From contig CM060115.1 in assembly GCA_030522415.1 (NCBI GenBank), positions 12,988,815-13,052,814 of the forward strand: a stretch of 64,000 nucleotides of DNA. Direction: 5' to 3'. Each line of letters opens with the position of its first letter. Position 1 is the first letter of the stretch. This document shows positions 50,080 to 62,889 of the stretch, piece after piece. Both the position numbers and the translations under genes were made by a program. Below the pieces are notes generated by a model. That model was not told the origin of the DNA. It ran no database searches and worked only from the letters and a program-made list of their open reading frames with translations. The DNA comes from Channallabes apus. Lineage: Eukaryota; Chordata; Actinopteri; Siluriformes; Clariidae.

Positions 50080-51500
50080 AAGGCATGTGCCAGTCATGGG
50101 TGCAACTGGGACACTATACATGCCTACGCTACTGTAGGTTTGCATCATGGTGGTGAGTGAATTGCTACTTTCAGTATAGTGAAGTGAATGAAAACTAGTT
50201 GCTTTATGCTATTCAAGCGTTTAAACATGTGGTTCAAGATGGCTGCTAGACGAGGGTTAAGTATGGCTAGCTGTAGCCCCTCTGGCTAGCTATAAGTGCG
50301 TAGAGGCAAAAAACACTGTAAGATGCAAAACATGGAAACATGGAAATGTATAGCTATATCACTCTGTACTACTTTATCAACATTTCCCTCATACAGCCAT
50401 GAAAAAAACTACTGCAGTTTCATCAGAGGTAGCATTTCCTGATACACTGGTAGCACTTTCTGACACATCGATTTACACATCGGTATATGTCATTCCACTA
50501 GCCGACTATTAAATCAACCATGCAAATAAAATTAAATGTGCAATAAACCAATGTGTACCTAAGTTGGTATGACTTTCGCAAACAAAATTATAAAAAATGT
50601 GAACATCAGAATTATTCACTTATTGTAGCTTCAAAGGAAATTTCGTTTCATGTTCTTTGATGTCTGTGAGAAGTATGTCGTTAGCTAAAAAAGCAAATTT
50701 GGTTGTTGGCCCAAGCAATTTTTTTTCTTTGGAGTTTCCAGAAAGAACGTTGCGGTAGACTCTTTCCTTTTTCTGTTCCGGATGTATGAGAAAGATCAAA
50801 AGTTCTCTGATTATGGATAAGATAAATAAAGACAAAAACAAGTGTTCCATAATGTGACTTACAATTGTTTTTATGTGTATAGAACAAAATTTTAATCTTA
50901 GATTAAACACTAAAAAGTGAACCACAGCAGTTAGTTGAATCCTTAAAGTACTACAACTAACTGGTGATCCCAGGCTTGAACGTCTGATTGAATTCAAGAA
51001 ACTCTTGCTGCAATTTATGCAATATTTTATTTGGCCATCTATATTTTTTACGATAGTGCTTTCCTTCAAACTTTGCACAGATACAGAAGAATGATGTTAG
51101 AATTCTTGGTTATAAACTTTTCGAAACAGATGTGCATTAAGTCCGGTGTGGCGTACCAGCCTGCTTATAAACTGTACAGTATATATAAACTTTAGATATT
51201 TATCACAAGAATAAGTATAAAAAATATCTAAAAGTAAAAGATGATGTAAGTGAAAGCAAGCATCACTATAATTCCAAGAAGTCACTTCAAAAAAGGCTTT
51301 TAATCTTGAGCCTAGGAAATCTATTCATTGATTTTAAAGGTTGTTGTCAATAGATCAATAATAAACCATCTGTCAGAGTCATAATATATAAATAACTCCC
51401 TGTGTATATCACCTATGATCACATATTATTCACATGATCACAAACTAATGATCACATATGAAATACTGTAAATGTCATTTTTCCATAATGTGACTAAATT
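50080..51500. other. No gene seen
   Basis: AT-rich sequence; minus-strand open frames at 50620-51078 show no family resemblance. Confidence 0.4.
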
Positions 51501-51521
51501 ATCTGTTAATGTCAATATATA

Positions 51522-52003
51522 ATGATGGCCAAAAGTATTAAGACAACATATACCATGTAATATAGTTGTCCCTATGATGTCACTAATTAGTTCCATCCTA
51601 CAGTATCTGGCTAAAGAGTTGTGCTATTTACAATCGGCTGGCTTAGTTAATGGATGGAACAAGTATATGGCGGGACTTTTACTTTCTGAAGTCCGCCTCT
51701 GCACAAAAATAGCTTCAATTAGGGAATTTCACAAGTGAATTATGAACTTCTGTGATAAATTCTATATGATTGTATATAATTTTTAAGAAGCGATAAAGCA
51801 GGCATTGATCGAGAGGGTGACACCAGGGTATTACAGACGTCTTTTTGACAGGTTTTAAGGAGTAAAGGACTTCATACTAAATATTAATTGTTGAAGAACA
51901 ATTTTGTCGCATCAAAAAAAAAAACAGTGTATTATGTTGATTCTCATTATTTAACATTTTCAGAATGTTATTAAAACTCGACACGTTTGGCCACCACTGT
52001 ACT
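51522..52003. mobile_element. Tc1-like element, noncoding remnant
   Basis: The left end 'atgatggccaaaagtattaa' and the right end, inverted, 'tacagtggtggccaaacgtg' are related terminal repeats about 480 bases apart. A piece at 51800-51850 (ggtgacaccagggtattaca) could be transposase-derived. No frame is left. Confidence 0.6.
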
Positions 52004-52009
52004 ATATAA

Positions 52010-54730
52010 CATGGTGACATGCACATGTTATTCATATAATCATAAATGTACGATCACATGTGAAATGGATGTCATTTGTCCACAATTATCTACATTTTAT
52101 TCGCAGACGAGCAACTATTTATTATTATTTATATTTATTATTATTAAATGTATTTATTCATTCATCATTATCAATCATTAGTTAAGCATAAATATCCAGT
52201 AGGTTTAGTTTAGCCCTAAATACAGTATATATAATAAAGTGTTATCAGCACATGCTATTGTAACAATAATAAGAAAAGAAAAGAAAAGAAATTGGGATGT
52301 TTTTGAAGCGGACATAATTCCCATAAACTGGATATTACGTTTCCTTTAATTGGTTTTTAATACATTCAGAAATAATGGGTTTCTTTTAACACTTTCAACT
52401 AATTCAACTCTATTTAAGTTCTGCGTTTACATTTTAAATGAGTCGATGATGAGGGAGACGATATGAGGAAGAAACCTTGAGAGGAACCAACATATTACAC
52501 AAAACCTATGCTAGGTGCAAACATATGATTGAATCCAAATTGCATTTTACAACATGCACAAAATATTACAATATTCAGGCGTGTATGCACATTTATTTTG
52601 TTATAAAATGATTGTATGTTTTTCTAAAGAAAAAAATGCAATTGTGTAAACAGGAACTTACAGTATGAGTATGAACAAGAGGTTCATTTTTGAATTCATT
52701 ACATTTTCAACATGAGAGCCATGAATAATGTTTAAATAGGAACATCTTCTGTTCAAGTTCCGCATGCATCAATTTGTCCAAGTTATTGCAGAATCAAGTT
52801 AAATACTAGTACGTATTTATAGCTGTTTTAGTTGTAATTTTCATCACCAGGGTTTGCGCTGTACTCTGGACCATGATGAATAGCGTTATAGTATTGAATA
52901 GTCGTTCTTTACTGCATGACCGATTTGATCTTTATTCTAAAAGTGAATGGAAATCATTTTCTCTCTACACCCTACGCTGGAAACCAAAATGTTTTTATGT
53001 GCACTACCCCCCCCCCCCCTCCCCTTTAACCCCCCCACCACTGCAAATATGTTCGAGATCATTAGTGCCTCTGACCCTGGGCCTTTTCCAGCATCCTCCT
53101 TTTCTTGCATTTGTCATTGATTTTCCACAAACAGCTTTTTCGCCCGTACTTAGCTGCTCCCACTGGTCGGCTGAAATATCACGAGCGTTTTGAGCTGAGA
53201 CAGGCCTGGAATCCTGCCACAGACTTCCTGCTGTTTTTAATGCTCTTTATAATGCTTTATTGCTCACGATGCTGTAATACTTGCTGAAAATGGATTAACA
53301 GTTATGAAGTAAGATCACTTTGTTTCTTTAAATGCCGGCAAAATCGCTTGAATAGATTACTCCTCTATGTATTAGATTTCTTTTACACTGCAAGGCGAAA
53401 TTTAGGCTGAACGGATGCGGGTTAACTTAGGTCGCAGGGTTTTAACGTCTGCTGTGGCGGGACCAAAACATGTCAGATTTCCTGAACAGGAGTGCATTAG
53501 TCTGTTTGATAGCGCTATTAATAAATTTCCCGTGTTGAGTTTGCATCTGCTTTAGTTTTTTTTCTTCTTCTTTCAAATATATATTTTTTAAATATACTGA
53601 AGGTAACGGGACACCTTATGAAAAACAACAACAAAAAAAATAATTGAATTAAGCATTGTTTTCTCCTTCTTTACAAGAAAGCTTTTTTCTGATATCTCAC
53701 TGTTTGGCTATCAATAGCTCATCTCTATTATGTCGTTTTGCATAAATACATTTGCCTGTAATGATTATTTAATAGTTTTTGTCTTTCGTTATTTGCTTAA
53801 TGTCGGTCTTGACCTTGGAAAGTGACCTTGAGTTTTAAAGCCGTGCCATGTAAGTAAAAAATAGCAACGAGCAAAATTCGAGTAACTGTATAGAAATGAC
53901 AATCAGGCTAAATTTCTTTGCTATTTTTCTTAATAATAATAATAATAATTATTATTATTATTATTACATTGTTTTTTGCCTTACATTTGGACTATACCAA
54001 AGTTCACTCTTACAGCATCTACGTAGCAATTTAGAAATAATTCTCCAGTACATTATGTACTAATGATATTCTAAATTATGACAACTTCAGGATCACACAT
54101 ACTGTATGCACGGGTGTACAGTGTAATGAAACCTGTTTTAGCTAGCTTCAGGCGTAAACAGACTGTGTATACGTACATATTTTAGTGCTAATAAGATGAC
54201 GCACGATGCAAAGGACATGAGGTGAGTAGAACTTGTTACCGTACACGAAACACCGACTGATCAATTTATTCTGCTAGCATGCTGCTAGGGACGTGTTTAA
54301 CAAAGCTTGCAAACTGTTTCTGTAATTTGATCTGGATAAGACTGAAACAGATTAAGTCTAAATGCAAATGTGATGCATAAAATATTAAATGTCGTTATTT
54401 TGTCACCAAAACGCAGCAGATATTTTTTTCAGTTGTTAAGTTACTGGAAATAAAACCAACATCAGACAAAGGAAAACACGGCCTGTCGCTGTTAGAAGCC
54501 TTTTGTTAGTGCGACATGGCCCAGGTTTCCCCTGAAAAAAAGAAAGAAAACCTCAACGCGTCAATGTTCTCTAATGGCTGCGATTGTTCTCGTTCATAAC
54601 TTGGCCTTGAATTAACTTATCTGTCAGTTTAACAACCGTCCTAGTCTCGCTCACCTCATTTACACACACTCACCACTCTGACACTCAGATCAACACTGGA
54701 ACGGATCATGAAATCAGCCGAGAAGCAGAC
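52010..54730. other. No gene seen; simple repeats
   Basis: (AAGA)n at 52270-52290, poly(C) at 53008-53020, and a (TAA)n-(TTA)n inverted pair at 53933-53967 that can fold on itself. No exon recognised. Confidence 0.5.
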
Positions 54731-54806
54731 AAGAAGATCAATCAGTAACGGAGAAGGGATGAAAAGGAGGAAAAAAAGAGATCACACGATCCAATTGAGC
54801 ACTCAC

Positions 54807-54960
54807 CAACTCCAGGAGGCTCCAGGAAGAGAGAGAGAGAGAGAGAAATAAAAAGAGATGGAGAGACTGAGAAGTGCAGCCCAGATCAACCGTCAGCGAC
54901 AATCGTGCACAGTCTGCGGAGGTGATGAACTCCGATCTGTCTTGATGTATGACATCTGTG
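54807..54960 (-). promoter_or_regulatory. Candidate noncoding first exon of zap70
   Basis: A minus-strand donor gttg|gtgagt ends a block at 54807, below a (CT)n run (54831-54845). It is in the right orientation and about 10 kb upstream of the acceptor at 44894. Nothing else confirms it; several other GT sites in 45-57 kb could serve. Confidence 0.2.
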
Positions 54961-55282
54961 TTTGTCAAGCACTACCGTGTGCGCGTGTGTGGGTGTGTGA
55001 GTGTGTGTGAATGCATGAGTGTGTGCGTCAACCCTTTTACACATGCAGGTGAACTATGTGGGCTGTTAGAGTCCCCTTTATGTTTTTGCAATTCTCAGAA
55101 ACTGAAAATTTCTCCTCCACCTCAATCGGTGTAGCGCGGGCTCTGGTAGCAGGCAGTGTGTATCGTGTTTACACTATAAAAATCACTTCATGTTTCTTTC
55201 AGTGGAATGTACAGTACTACAGCAGCAGTGTACAAGTCAAAAAGTGTAATGCGTTGTAGAAATAATCATCTGATTACATCAT

Positions 55283-55298
55283 ACACACACACACATAC

Positions 55299-55329
<31 letters not shown>
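55283..55329. repeat. (CA)n microsatellite, imperfect
   Basis: CA run with two interruptions. Confidence 0.88.
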
Positions 55330-55649
55330 GTGAGCAGGAATTTATTAAAGCCACGAATGAAATCCACATCACACACCTTGATCTGTTTTCTGCCAGAAGG
55401 CCCAGGTATGTTCTTTCTGTTCTCATCACTTCTATCGTTTGTGCCTTTACTATACGTTTACACAGTCAGTACAAACTCAGTTTGCTTTTATTTCTAGTCC
55501 CAGGGTTAGTCTTCACTGAAGAACCAGAAGTCCAAGGGGTGAAGCTGGACTTGATTCAACTCCTCCTACAGTATAAGTCTAATGTCTAACCCACGAGGTG
55601 CTGTACAGTACACAACAACAAACACATTCAACCAACCTGACGCACTCTG

Positions 55650-56890
55650 AAGGTCTTTGGTTTAAGCCCACTCTGGCAAGAGGAGCTAGATCAGGACTGA
55701 CTCCACCCCTTTTTTGTTAAACTCCACCCATGTAGGGGGAGTCAGATCAGGTCAGACTATACTCTCTGGACTTAAAAAAAAATTTTTTTTACCATTGTAC
55801 TAGCAGCTACTAATAGGTCTGACTCCAGGTCTACACAATTTTGTTCAGTAGGAGGAGCCGGTTCAGGTCTGTCTCTACAGGACGTGAAGGACGTCTAGCT
55901 CTGCCTAGCTAGAAGGAAATGCAAACAATGTCCAACTATACCTCCTGAACTTTTGGTTAGACTCTGCCCATGCGAAACATGCTGGATCATATCTGACTTC
56001 AACCCTATGGACATGTGGTTTGGTCATATGAGAGGTGCTGGATCAAATCTGACTCCGCCTAGGTAGAAGAGGTAGATCAAGTCTAACTCCACCCTATGGA
56101 CTTTTGGTTAGCCTCCATCTGTGTAGGAGGAGCTGGATTAGATCTGACTCCACCTCCTCAACTTTTGCCTCTGCCCATGTGGGAGGTACTGGATCAGATC
56201 TAACTCCACCCCGTAGACTTTTCGTTAGACTCATCTGTGTAGGAAGAGCTAGATTACCTCTGACCGTGGGGTCAAACTCCTGGACTTTTGACTCTGCCCA
56301 TGTGGGAGATGCTGGGTCAAATCTGACTCCCCCCATGGACATTTGGTTAGACTCCATTTATTTAAGAGGAGATGGATTAGGCCTGACTCCACCTCCTCAA
56401 CTTTTGCCTCTGCCCATGTGGGAGGTACTGGATCAGATCTAACTCCACCCCATGGACTTTTGGTTCGACTCCATCTGTGTAGGACGAGCTGGATTAGGTT
56501 CGACTCCACCTTCTTGACTTTTGCCTCTGCCCATGTGGGAGGTACTGGATCAGATCTAACTCCACCCCATGGACTTTTGGTTAGACTCATCTGTGTAGGA
56601 AGAGCTAGATTAGGTCTGACCGTGGGGTCAAACTCCTGGACTTTTGACTCTGCCCATGTGGGAGGTACTGGATCAGATCTGACTCCCCCCCATGGACTTT
56701 TGGTTCGACTCCATCTGTGTAGGACGAGCTGGATTAGGTTAGACTCCACCTTCTTGACTTTTGACTCTGCCCATGTGGGAGGTGCTGGGTCAAATCTGAA
56801 CCAGAAGTCCTGCCTGAGCGCCCCATGGATTTTTGGTTAGACAGCCTCCATCTATGTATGAGGAGCTGGATTATGTCTGATCCCACATTC
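55650..56890. repeat. Minisatellite with ~119-bp unit
   Basis: The word 'tggacttttggttagactcc' or close variants recurs near 56097, 56215, 56337, 56454, 56572, 56692 and 56826, about 118-122 bases apart (134 for the last). Each unit has two half units sharing 'tgggaggtactggatcagat' and 'gtgtaggaagagctggatta'. Units before 56090 are more diverged. Long frames are open on both strands, a result of unit length rather than coding. Confidence 0.93.
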
Positions 56891-57168
56891 TAGACTTTGG
56901 TTCTATAATGCTGCTATTTTTCTGACTTACATTTATCAACTCCTGCTTTTTAAAATTCAGTCTGGTCCACTGACACACTTAATTTGACATCATTTACATA
57001 CTCCACACAGGCTGTGTGCTATATATAGCAGTGATGGTAACATACTGTACTGTATACTGTAGCATCAATCAGAGTGTAAAAAAAGCCTCATGTGGTGTTC
57101 ATTTGCACTCAGAGAGGCAGTTTGGTGTATCTGATCTCCAGCAGGTGAGGGAGCCTCACTCACACAGT

Positions 57169-57169
<1 letters not shown>

Positions 57170-57204
<35 letters not shown>

Positions 57205-57549
57205 CTCTCTCTCACACTCTGCCTCTCTCTTCAGGGCCCCATCAAAGGCCCGGCGAGCGCGCGCGCGCGCGCTACTGCCACCCGCGCGCGATTTCCTGCT
57301 CACCGCTCGCGCGCTCACGCAACATACGGGGCGGGTGCACGTGCCTGAGCGAGCGAGCGAGCGAGTGCCCGCGCGCGCGCGCGTAAGCGTGCGTATTTGC
57401 TTCTCCTCCTCTTTACTTGCAAGGAACGAGGAAAGAGAGAGAGAGAGAGAGAGAAAAGGAGGAGAAAAGGAGAACAGTGCGCTCTGCTCCGCCGTGCGCT
57501 CTCCACAGCATGCCGCAGTGAAGCGCCAGGAGGACCGCGGAGAAACTTT

Positions 57550-57583
<34 letters not shown>

Positions 57584-57680
57584 CACTGAGAAGAGAGACT
57601 TTTTTTTCTGCACAAAGCGCACACGCACTCACAGGTGGGAATCGAACGCATGTGTATTGTGCATGATCTTTGAGTTGCAT
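57170..57680. promoter_or_regulatory. CpG-rich segment, candidate promoter
   Basis: 57235-57385 is dense in CpG (cggcgagcgcgcgcgcgcgc; cacccgcgcgcg), followed by (GA)n at 57433-57453, a CpG-containing block to 57545 and (CA)n at 57554-57582. A plus-strand donor cacag|gtggga lies at 57633. This is the strongest CpG cluster in the window. It could start a gene running right beyond the window or be a promoter for zap70. The (CG) runs may also be a microsatellite only. Confidence 0.4.
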
Positions 57681-58109
57681 GCAGCTGAACGAGAGAGACT
57701 GTAGCTCTGAATAAGGAGAACTTGCATGACAAACAGATCAAGTTGAATCAAGTGTGACAGTGTCAAATGTTCTTTCGTGCATTATAGTATATTATTACTG
57801 TTATTCTTATTGCTGTTGATTTGCATGTGTATAAGAAAGCAGGCTGGAGAAAATCAGTGCTCTTTGAGTCTTCTTGAGAGAAGACAAATCTGAAACAGTC
57901 ATGACGTGGGAGCTGTGAGCTGCAGAAAGTAAAGAGCAACTGCAGAAATTCAGTTTGAAGCAAAAAAAAAAAAAAGCAAGGAAAAGCCAAGGAAAAGAAT
58001 GACCTGGACCTGTCTTGGGTTTTTATTCTGAATATATCCAAATTCTACCATCCTGAGTCACACTGATTCTCTTAAAGTTTGGACTTGGTGTTAGACTTGT
58101 GCACTCTAT

Positions 58110-58112
58110 ACT

Positions 58113-58146
<34 letters not shown>

Positions 58147-58148
58147 CT
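58110..58148. repeat. (ATT)n microsatellite
   Basis: About eleven TTA units. Confidence 0.9.
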
Positions 58149-58287
58149 TAATCAGATTTTGATCAACCTGTTGTTTGAGGTTCCTTTGTATACTCTGAAG
58201 TTTCCCTGATACTATAAAGAAGGCTAGCGTACAAAAGTGGACAAGTAATATGGAAAAGTGAATATGGACATGATTTGCAGTATTGGG

Positions 58288-58480
58288 CAGGGGTAGCTCA
58301 TTGGTTAAGACATTGGCCTCCTGACCAGGAGGTCCCAGGTTCAAACCACCAAGCACCACCAAGTTGCCACTGTTGGGCCCTTGAGCAAATCCCTTAACCC
58401 TCAACTGCTCAGATATAAAATGAGATAAAATATAAGTCGCCCTGGATAAGAGGGTCTTCCAAATGCCATAATGTAAATGT
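58288..58480 (+). repeat. Full tRNA-derived SINE (family 2)
   Basis: It starts 'aggggtagctcattggttaa', with 'gaggtcccaggttcaaacca' (B box), 'ttgggcccttgagcaaatcc' and 'aagtcgccctggataagagg', and ends 'ccataatgtaaatgtgcat'. Confidence 0.9.
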
Positions 58481-58494
58481 GCATAATTAGTTTT

Positions 58495-58705
58495 CTGAGC
58501 TCAGTGGTAGGTTTCTCCCCTGCGAAAGGAACGGGTTCAGTTCCTAATGTCCAAACCACAGCCACTGGATGCACTGCCATGCTTAAGCCCGGTTAAAATG
58601 GCAGGGTTGCGTCAGAAAAGGGCATCCGGCGTAAAACCTGTGCCCAGATGTGCAGATTGGATGCTCTGCTGTTTGCTTCGTCTACCCCTCGACAGAAGCA
58701 CCTGG
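58495..58705 (+). repeat. SINE-like repeat (fourth family)
   Basis: It starts 'gagctcagtggtaggtttct' with 'acgggttcagttcctaatgt' near a B box, then 'ccactggatgcactgccatg' and 'gggcatccggcgtaaaacct'. It is related to 28105-28290. The 'ggcatccggcgtaaaac' word is common in fish SINEs. Confidence 0.7.
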
Positions 58706-59254
58706 AAGCCCATTAGTTTTATGAGGAAAGGTTTAAAGGTACTGTACACTACATGCACCTTTCTAGGTAAAGTAGAAGGGGAAACAATTCAGTTATGATT
58801 CTTTTGTTGTTAGATCATCATTGAAAATATATATATATATTTTTTTTTATATTTTTGCATTTAAGGTGGTAATATGTTGCAATTCCTCTATAATCCTACA
58901 GGTGGTGTGCTCTAAACTATTCACACTGACCGTGTGTGAAGTTTGTTTAGAATTGTAATGAAATCTGTGATATTTATAAAATCATGATACTTATAGAATC
59001 AGAATACAAATCAAATACCTAGGTATCCTGATAATATCATATTGCGTTGTGATTGGTTATTCCCATGACTACCATTTAGTATCCCATGGTACCATTTACC
59101 ATTTTCTGCAAGAGTGTTGGAGAGTGTGTGTCTATGAAGTCATTATTATGTATATAAGTATTCGTACATAATTTTTTTTGTTCTAAAAATGTGACTTATT
59201 GATGCTACTGCTTGAAAGTAATCTTTTAAAAAAAAAGAGACAAAAATAGGAATA

Positions 59255-59598
59255 AGTATGGTGTGGACGCCTTCATTGTCACCTTGCACCTCCAGGGTCC
59301 GGGTTCGGTTCCCGCCTCAGGTGTATGTGCATGGAGTTAGCATGTTCTTCCTGTGCTTGGTGGGATCCCTTCATGTTCAATGACATGCTAATTGGTGTTT
59401 CCCAAATTGCCCATAGTGTGTGAGTGAGCGTGTGAGTGTGTGTGTGTATTTATGTGTGTGTGCTTCCTGCGATAGATTGGCACCCCATTCAGGGTGTACC
59501 CCACCTCATGCCCAAAATCTCCTGGGATAGGCTCCAGGCCCCTGCGATCATGTACACAAGAGAAGCGTTATAGAAGATGAATGAATGAGTATGGTGTG
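59255..59598 (+). repeat. SINE family 1 with 11-bp target duplication
   Basis: Plus-oriented copy: 'ccttgcacctccagggtccg' and 'gggttcggttcccgcc' (B box), then 'tgtgcttggtgggatccctt', ending 'tatagaagatgaatgaatga'. Flanked by agtatggtgtg at 59255-59265 and 59588-59598. The A-box end is missing. Confidence 0.88.
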
Positions 59599-59879
59599 AT
59601 GACAGGAATAAAACCTTTTGATGTTGCTTTTTTACTAATATGCATCTGCTTATTAGAAATCATCCAAAAACAAACAGTAATGTTTCATTCTATGGAGCTG
59701 TTTGGCCCCTCAAAAGTTGATTGTCTTTATAAATTAATGGCCTAATGCTTGTAATGCTCCAAAGAAAACTGCTTATGAAGCTACACAGCTCCTATTACTA
59801 TTTTGTGTTGTGGGTAAGCTGACGTGTTACTCTATAGTAGAAGATTGTTTTTAATGAAAAGAGTTTACTGTTAACTACT

Positions 59880-60375
59880 AATTTCTGGTAAATGGAGGCA
59901 TAAAACCGGGTGAAATTTACATTGAAAGGTGCAAACGGTTTAATGAAGGCCACAGGTCCATGAATGACGGTCGAGGCCGCGGTGGCGTGGAGCCCACTGC
60001 AGTCATTCCTGTGAGCATTCAGCGAGTGGAACGACTGATCTTTGAAAAAATCGACAGATAACTTGTCGCCAAGTTGCGAAAGAGACGTATCTGTCTCTGG
60101 GAATTGTACACAAAGTCATTCACCAACTTCATAGGAACTCGGCTGGGAGTTATTGCCACATCCCCTGGACAGTGCTGACTTCGCACCAGGCCATTACCAC
60201 ATGTTTGGGCCATTAAAGGAGATCCTGGGAGGCCGGCGTGTCAGACATGAAGTGGCAGTCCGATCATGGCTCTTGCGTACTGAGAAAACGTTCTCCCTTG
60301 ATGGAATCCAAGAACTAGTGAAATGCTGGGAGAATTGCATCAGTGTAGCAGGGGATTATATAGAGAAATAAAGGG
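59880..60375 (+). mobile_element. mariner-like element with central deletion
   Basis: The N-terminal DNA-binding part is readable (EIYIERCKRFNEGHRSMND-like, then GGVEPTAVIPVSIQRVERLI). It jumps, without the Asp-bearing catalytic core, to SADFAPGHYHMFGPLKEILG and KTFSLDGIQELVKCWENCIS, ending GDYIEK at 60371. Frames differ and stops occur, so it is inactive. A family 1 SINE is inserted at its right end. Confidence 0.82.
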
Positions 60376-60377
60376 AG

Positions 60378-60764
60378 TTTTCATTCATTCATTCATTCAT
60401 TTTCTATACCGCTTAATCCTGTGTTCAGGGTCGCGGGGGACCTGGAGCCTATCCCAGGAGACTTCGGGCACTAGGCGGGGTACACCCTGGACAGGGTGCC
60501 AATCCATCGCAGGGCACACACACACACACACACTCACACACCCAATCACACACTACGGGCAATTTTGGGAACGCCAATTAGCCTAACCTGCATATCTTTG
60601 GACTGTGGGAGGAAACCGGAGTACCCGGAGGAAACCCACCAAGCACGGGGAGAACATGCAAACTCCATGCACACAGAGCCGGGAATTGAGCCTGGCCGGG
60701 GGATCGAACCCGTACCCTGGAGGTGCAAGGCGACAGTGCTAACCACTACACCACCGTGCTGCCC
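60378..60764 (-). repeat. Full-length SINE (family 1)
   Basis: It runs from (CATT)n to 'ccactacaccaccgtgctgc'. A box and B box are present on the minus strand, and it is nearly the same as 6688-7068. It is nested against the mariner end; 'agttt' lies at both sides, a weak target duplication. Confidence 0.92.
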
Positions 60765-60769
60765 AGTTT

Positions 60770-62550
60770 GAATATTTGGGTCAGAATTTTTTTTGTGGGT
60801 CAGTGCTTTTTTTTTTTAATTCAAAAACTTCTTGCCATGGCGGTGATACTGGGTCTTTGGGTTTTAGGTTTTATTATGTTTATGACTTCAGGGTTTTTAT
60901 GTTTGTCTTAGATTGAAGTTTTTTTAGTAGCTCATACGCTAGAAAAAAGCAATATCACACCTGCCGTCTTCCTATTTTGGCTTTCCTGTGATTGTTATTA
61001 TCATGTTATTATTACCAAGTACCAAGCTTAATGCGAAGCAGCACATGACATTTAGGAGGCTGTTAATTGTGGGTCGCTGCATATAGAACCTCTGATTCTT
61101 GTGCCTGTAAAGTTGCATGACGAATGGGGTGGCATCCATGACTAGCATAAATCTTCAGCGCTCAGCAGATTTGCAGAGAAATCCCATGATGCCCTGCTCT
61201 CTTTCTCCCTTTATCTCTGTCTGTCTCTCTCTTTCTCTTTCTGCAGTCACATGGATGACTGAGAGCAAGCAAACTCAACTGTTTCACTGGATTGCATTAA
61301 AAAAAATCCTAGAATGTCAAAGCAGAGCAAGCTAATTCTGTCCAGCTTACGTCTGTTCACCAACTCCGTTCCCAGATGCCAGAGTGTGTTGACTGATCCA
61401 TGGTTGATTGAGTTCATTAAATGTTGCGTTGAGTCATTTTCGCCAAGTTTACATCAGTGGCCATGAACGCTCCTCGTTCTGCCGCGTAAGCCGTGTTTAT
61501 TTGTGGACACTGGAGAGACCCCAAGGCCGATTTAGCCCAGCCTTTGTTCTTAGCATTAATGTTATCACCTCATCTGTTTCTGGCTTGCTCCACACACAGA
61601 TATCCTCGTTTCTGTAGACCCGAGCACGTTGTCTGCGGAGAAGCATTGTGTGTTCGTGGACGCCAGTGGCCTTTGGCCGTTCTCCATTTAATACCTCTTT
61701 CCTTGTTGTTGGCACGACGCTCTATGATATGCTGTCCAAATAGGGAAATGAAGGACAGAAATTCCTGGAAAAGCACAGAAATGTCCAGATCTGTTTTGCT
61801 TCCAAGAGTGTCTTGTGGTAGAATAAGAGTGGGAGACAGGATTTCAGCACTGTGAGAAAAAATTGGAGAGACAGAGCTTGATGGTATTTGTAGAAGAGTA
61901 AGAGAAAGAGTAAGAGAGAGAGAGAGAGAGAGGGGGCGATTTGCATTCTTCAAAGACTCCTGTGCATTGAGCAGAATTGTATGGGTTTGATTAGCGAAGT
62001 CCACCAACGTGTGATGCCTCTGGGCTTGGACATTTTTATCAGAATCGCCAGTGAGCTTCTGCTTCTTTAAAGTATATAAGAGGATATGATGTTACTTTCT
62101 ACATGACTGAACCTTTGTCTGATGGAGGCTCTTTTAAAGTTTTATCTTAATGATTTGTCACTGTACTGTGTCCAGCTGCAATCCATTGAACTCGGTGACC
62201 TCTGACATGGAATAGTGTACATGCAAGAACGGCCAGCTAGCTCAGAATTCCAGGTCGGGATCTTGCTTTGCATCTGTTTCTGTTTGATAAAACTGGTTTG
62301 GACTTGGTATATGTATGTAGATCTTACGATGTTGTTATTGTAACAGCTTTTTTAAGTTTTAATTTGTCACCTAATTCTATTCATTTCAGCATAATTTTGC
62401 TAACAGAAAGATAAATAAAATAGTTCAGTGTTTCCCTAGAAAACCTTTCAGGCATGGTGGCAAGAGGATGATAGACGTCTTTCAGTGCACGCGCAAGATT
62501 TTTTAATATGTAGTTTTTTGCACGGCACAACTTTTGTTTGGTAATTTCCC
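60770..62550. other. No gene identified
   Basis: 61100-62030 is less AT-rich and has longer frames (plus 61493-61855, minus 61570-62007), but I recognise no protein. A (GA)n run lies at 61915-61933. Confidence 0.4.
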
Positions 62551-62555
62551 TAAAT

Positions 62556-62862
62556 GTGGCATGGTGGCTTAGTGAACGCCTTGCACTTCTAGGTCCGGGG
62601 TTTGAGTCCTGTGTGGGGTCTGCGTGCAAGGATTTCTCCCTGTGCTTGGTGGGTTTCCTCTGGGTTCTTCGGTTTCCTCCCACAGTCCAAAGACATGCAG
62701 ATTAGGCTAATTGGTGTTTCCAAACTGCCAGTGTGAATGTGAGAGTGTTGACCGGAGGTCGTACCATGGTCATACAAATAGGAATAAATACAATGGTCAC
62801 CACTGGCCTCCGGTCCCTAATTGGACTACAGAGGTTCCTAGATGGGTGAATGGATGGTATGG
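62556..62862 (+). repeat. SINE family 1, divergent subfamily
   Basis: It starts 'gtggcatggtggcttagtga', then 'aggtccggggtttgagtcct' (B box), 'ctccctgtgcttggtgggtt' and 'gtgttgaccggaggtcgtac', and ends 'gatgggtgaatggatggta'. Same subfamily as 43955-44216. Confidence 0.75.
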
Positions 62863-62889
62863 ATATAAAGCATCCAAAGTTACCTAGAA

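Noticed and set aside
56094..56840. Open frames of 165-166 codons on both strands
   Set aside because: They arise from the ~119-bp tandem unit; both strands are equally open and no start or conserved domain is present.
57016..57741. Several overlapping Arg/Ala-rich and Cys/Val-rich frames
   Set aside because: They come from (CG)n, (CA)n and (GA)n runs in the CpG-rich segment and differ on each strand.
61493..62007. Frames of 120 and 145 codons on opposite strands
   Set aside because: They overlap each other and include a (GA)n run; no protein family is recognisable.
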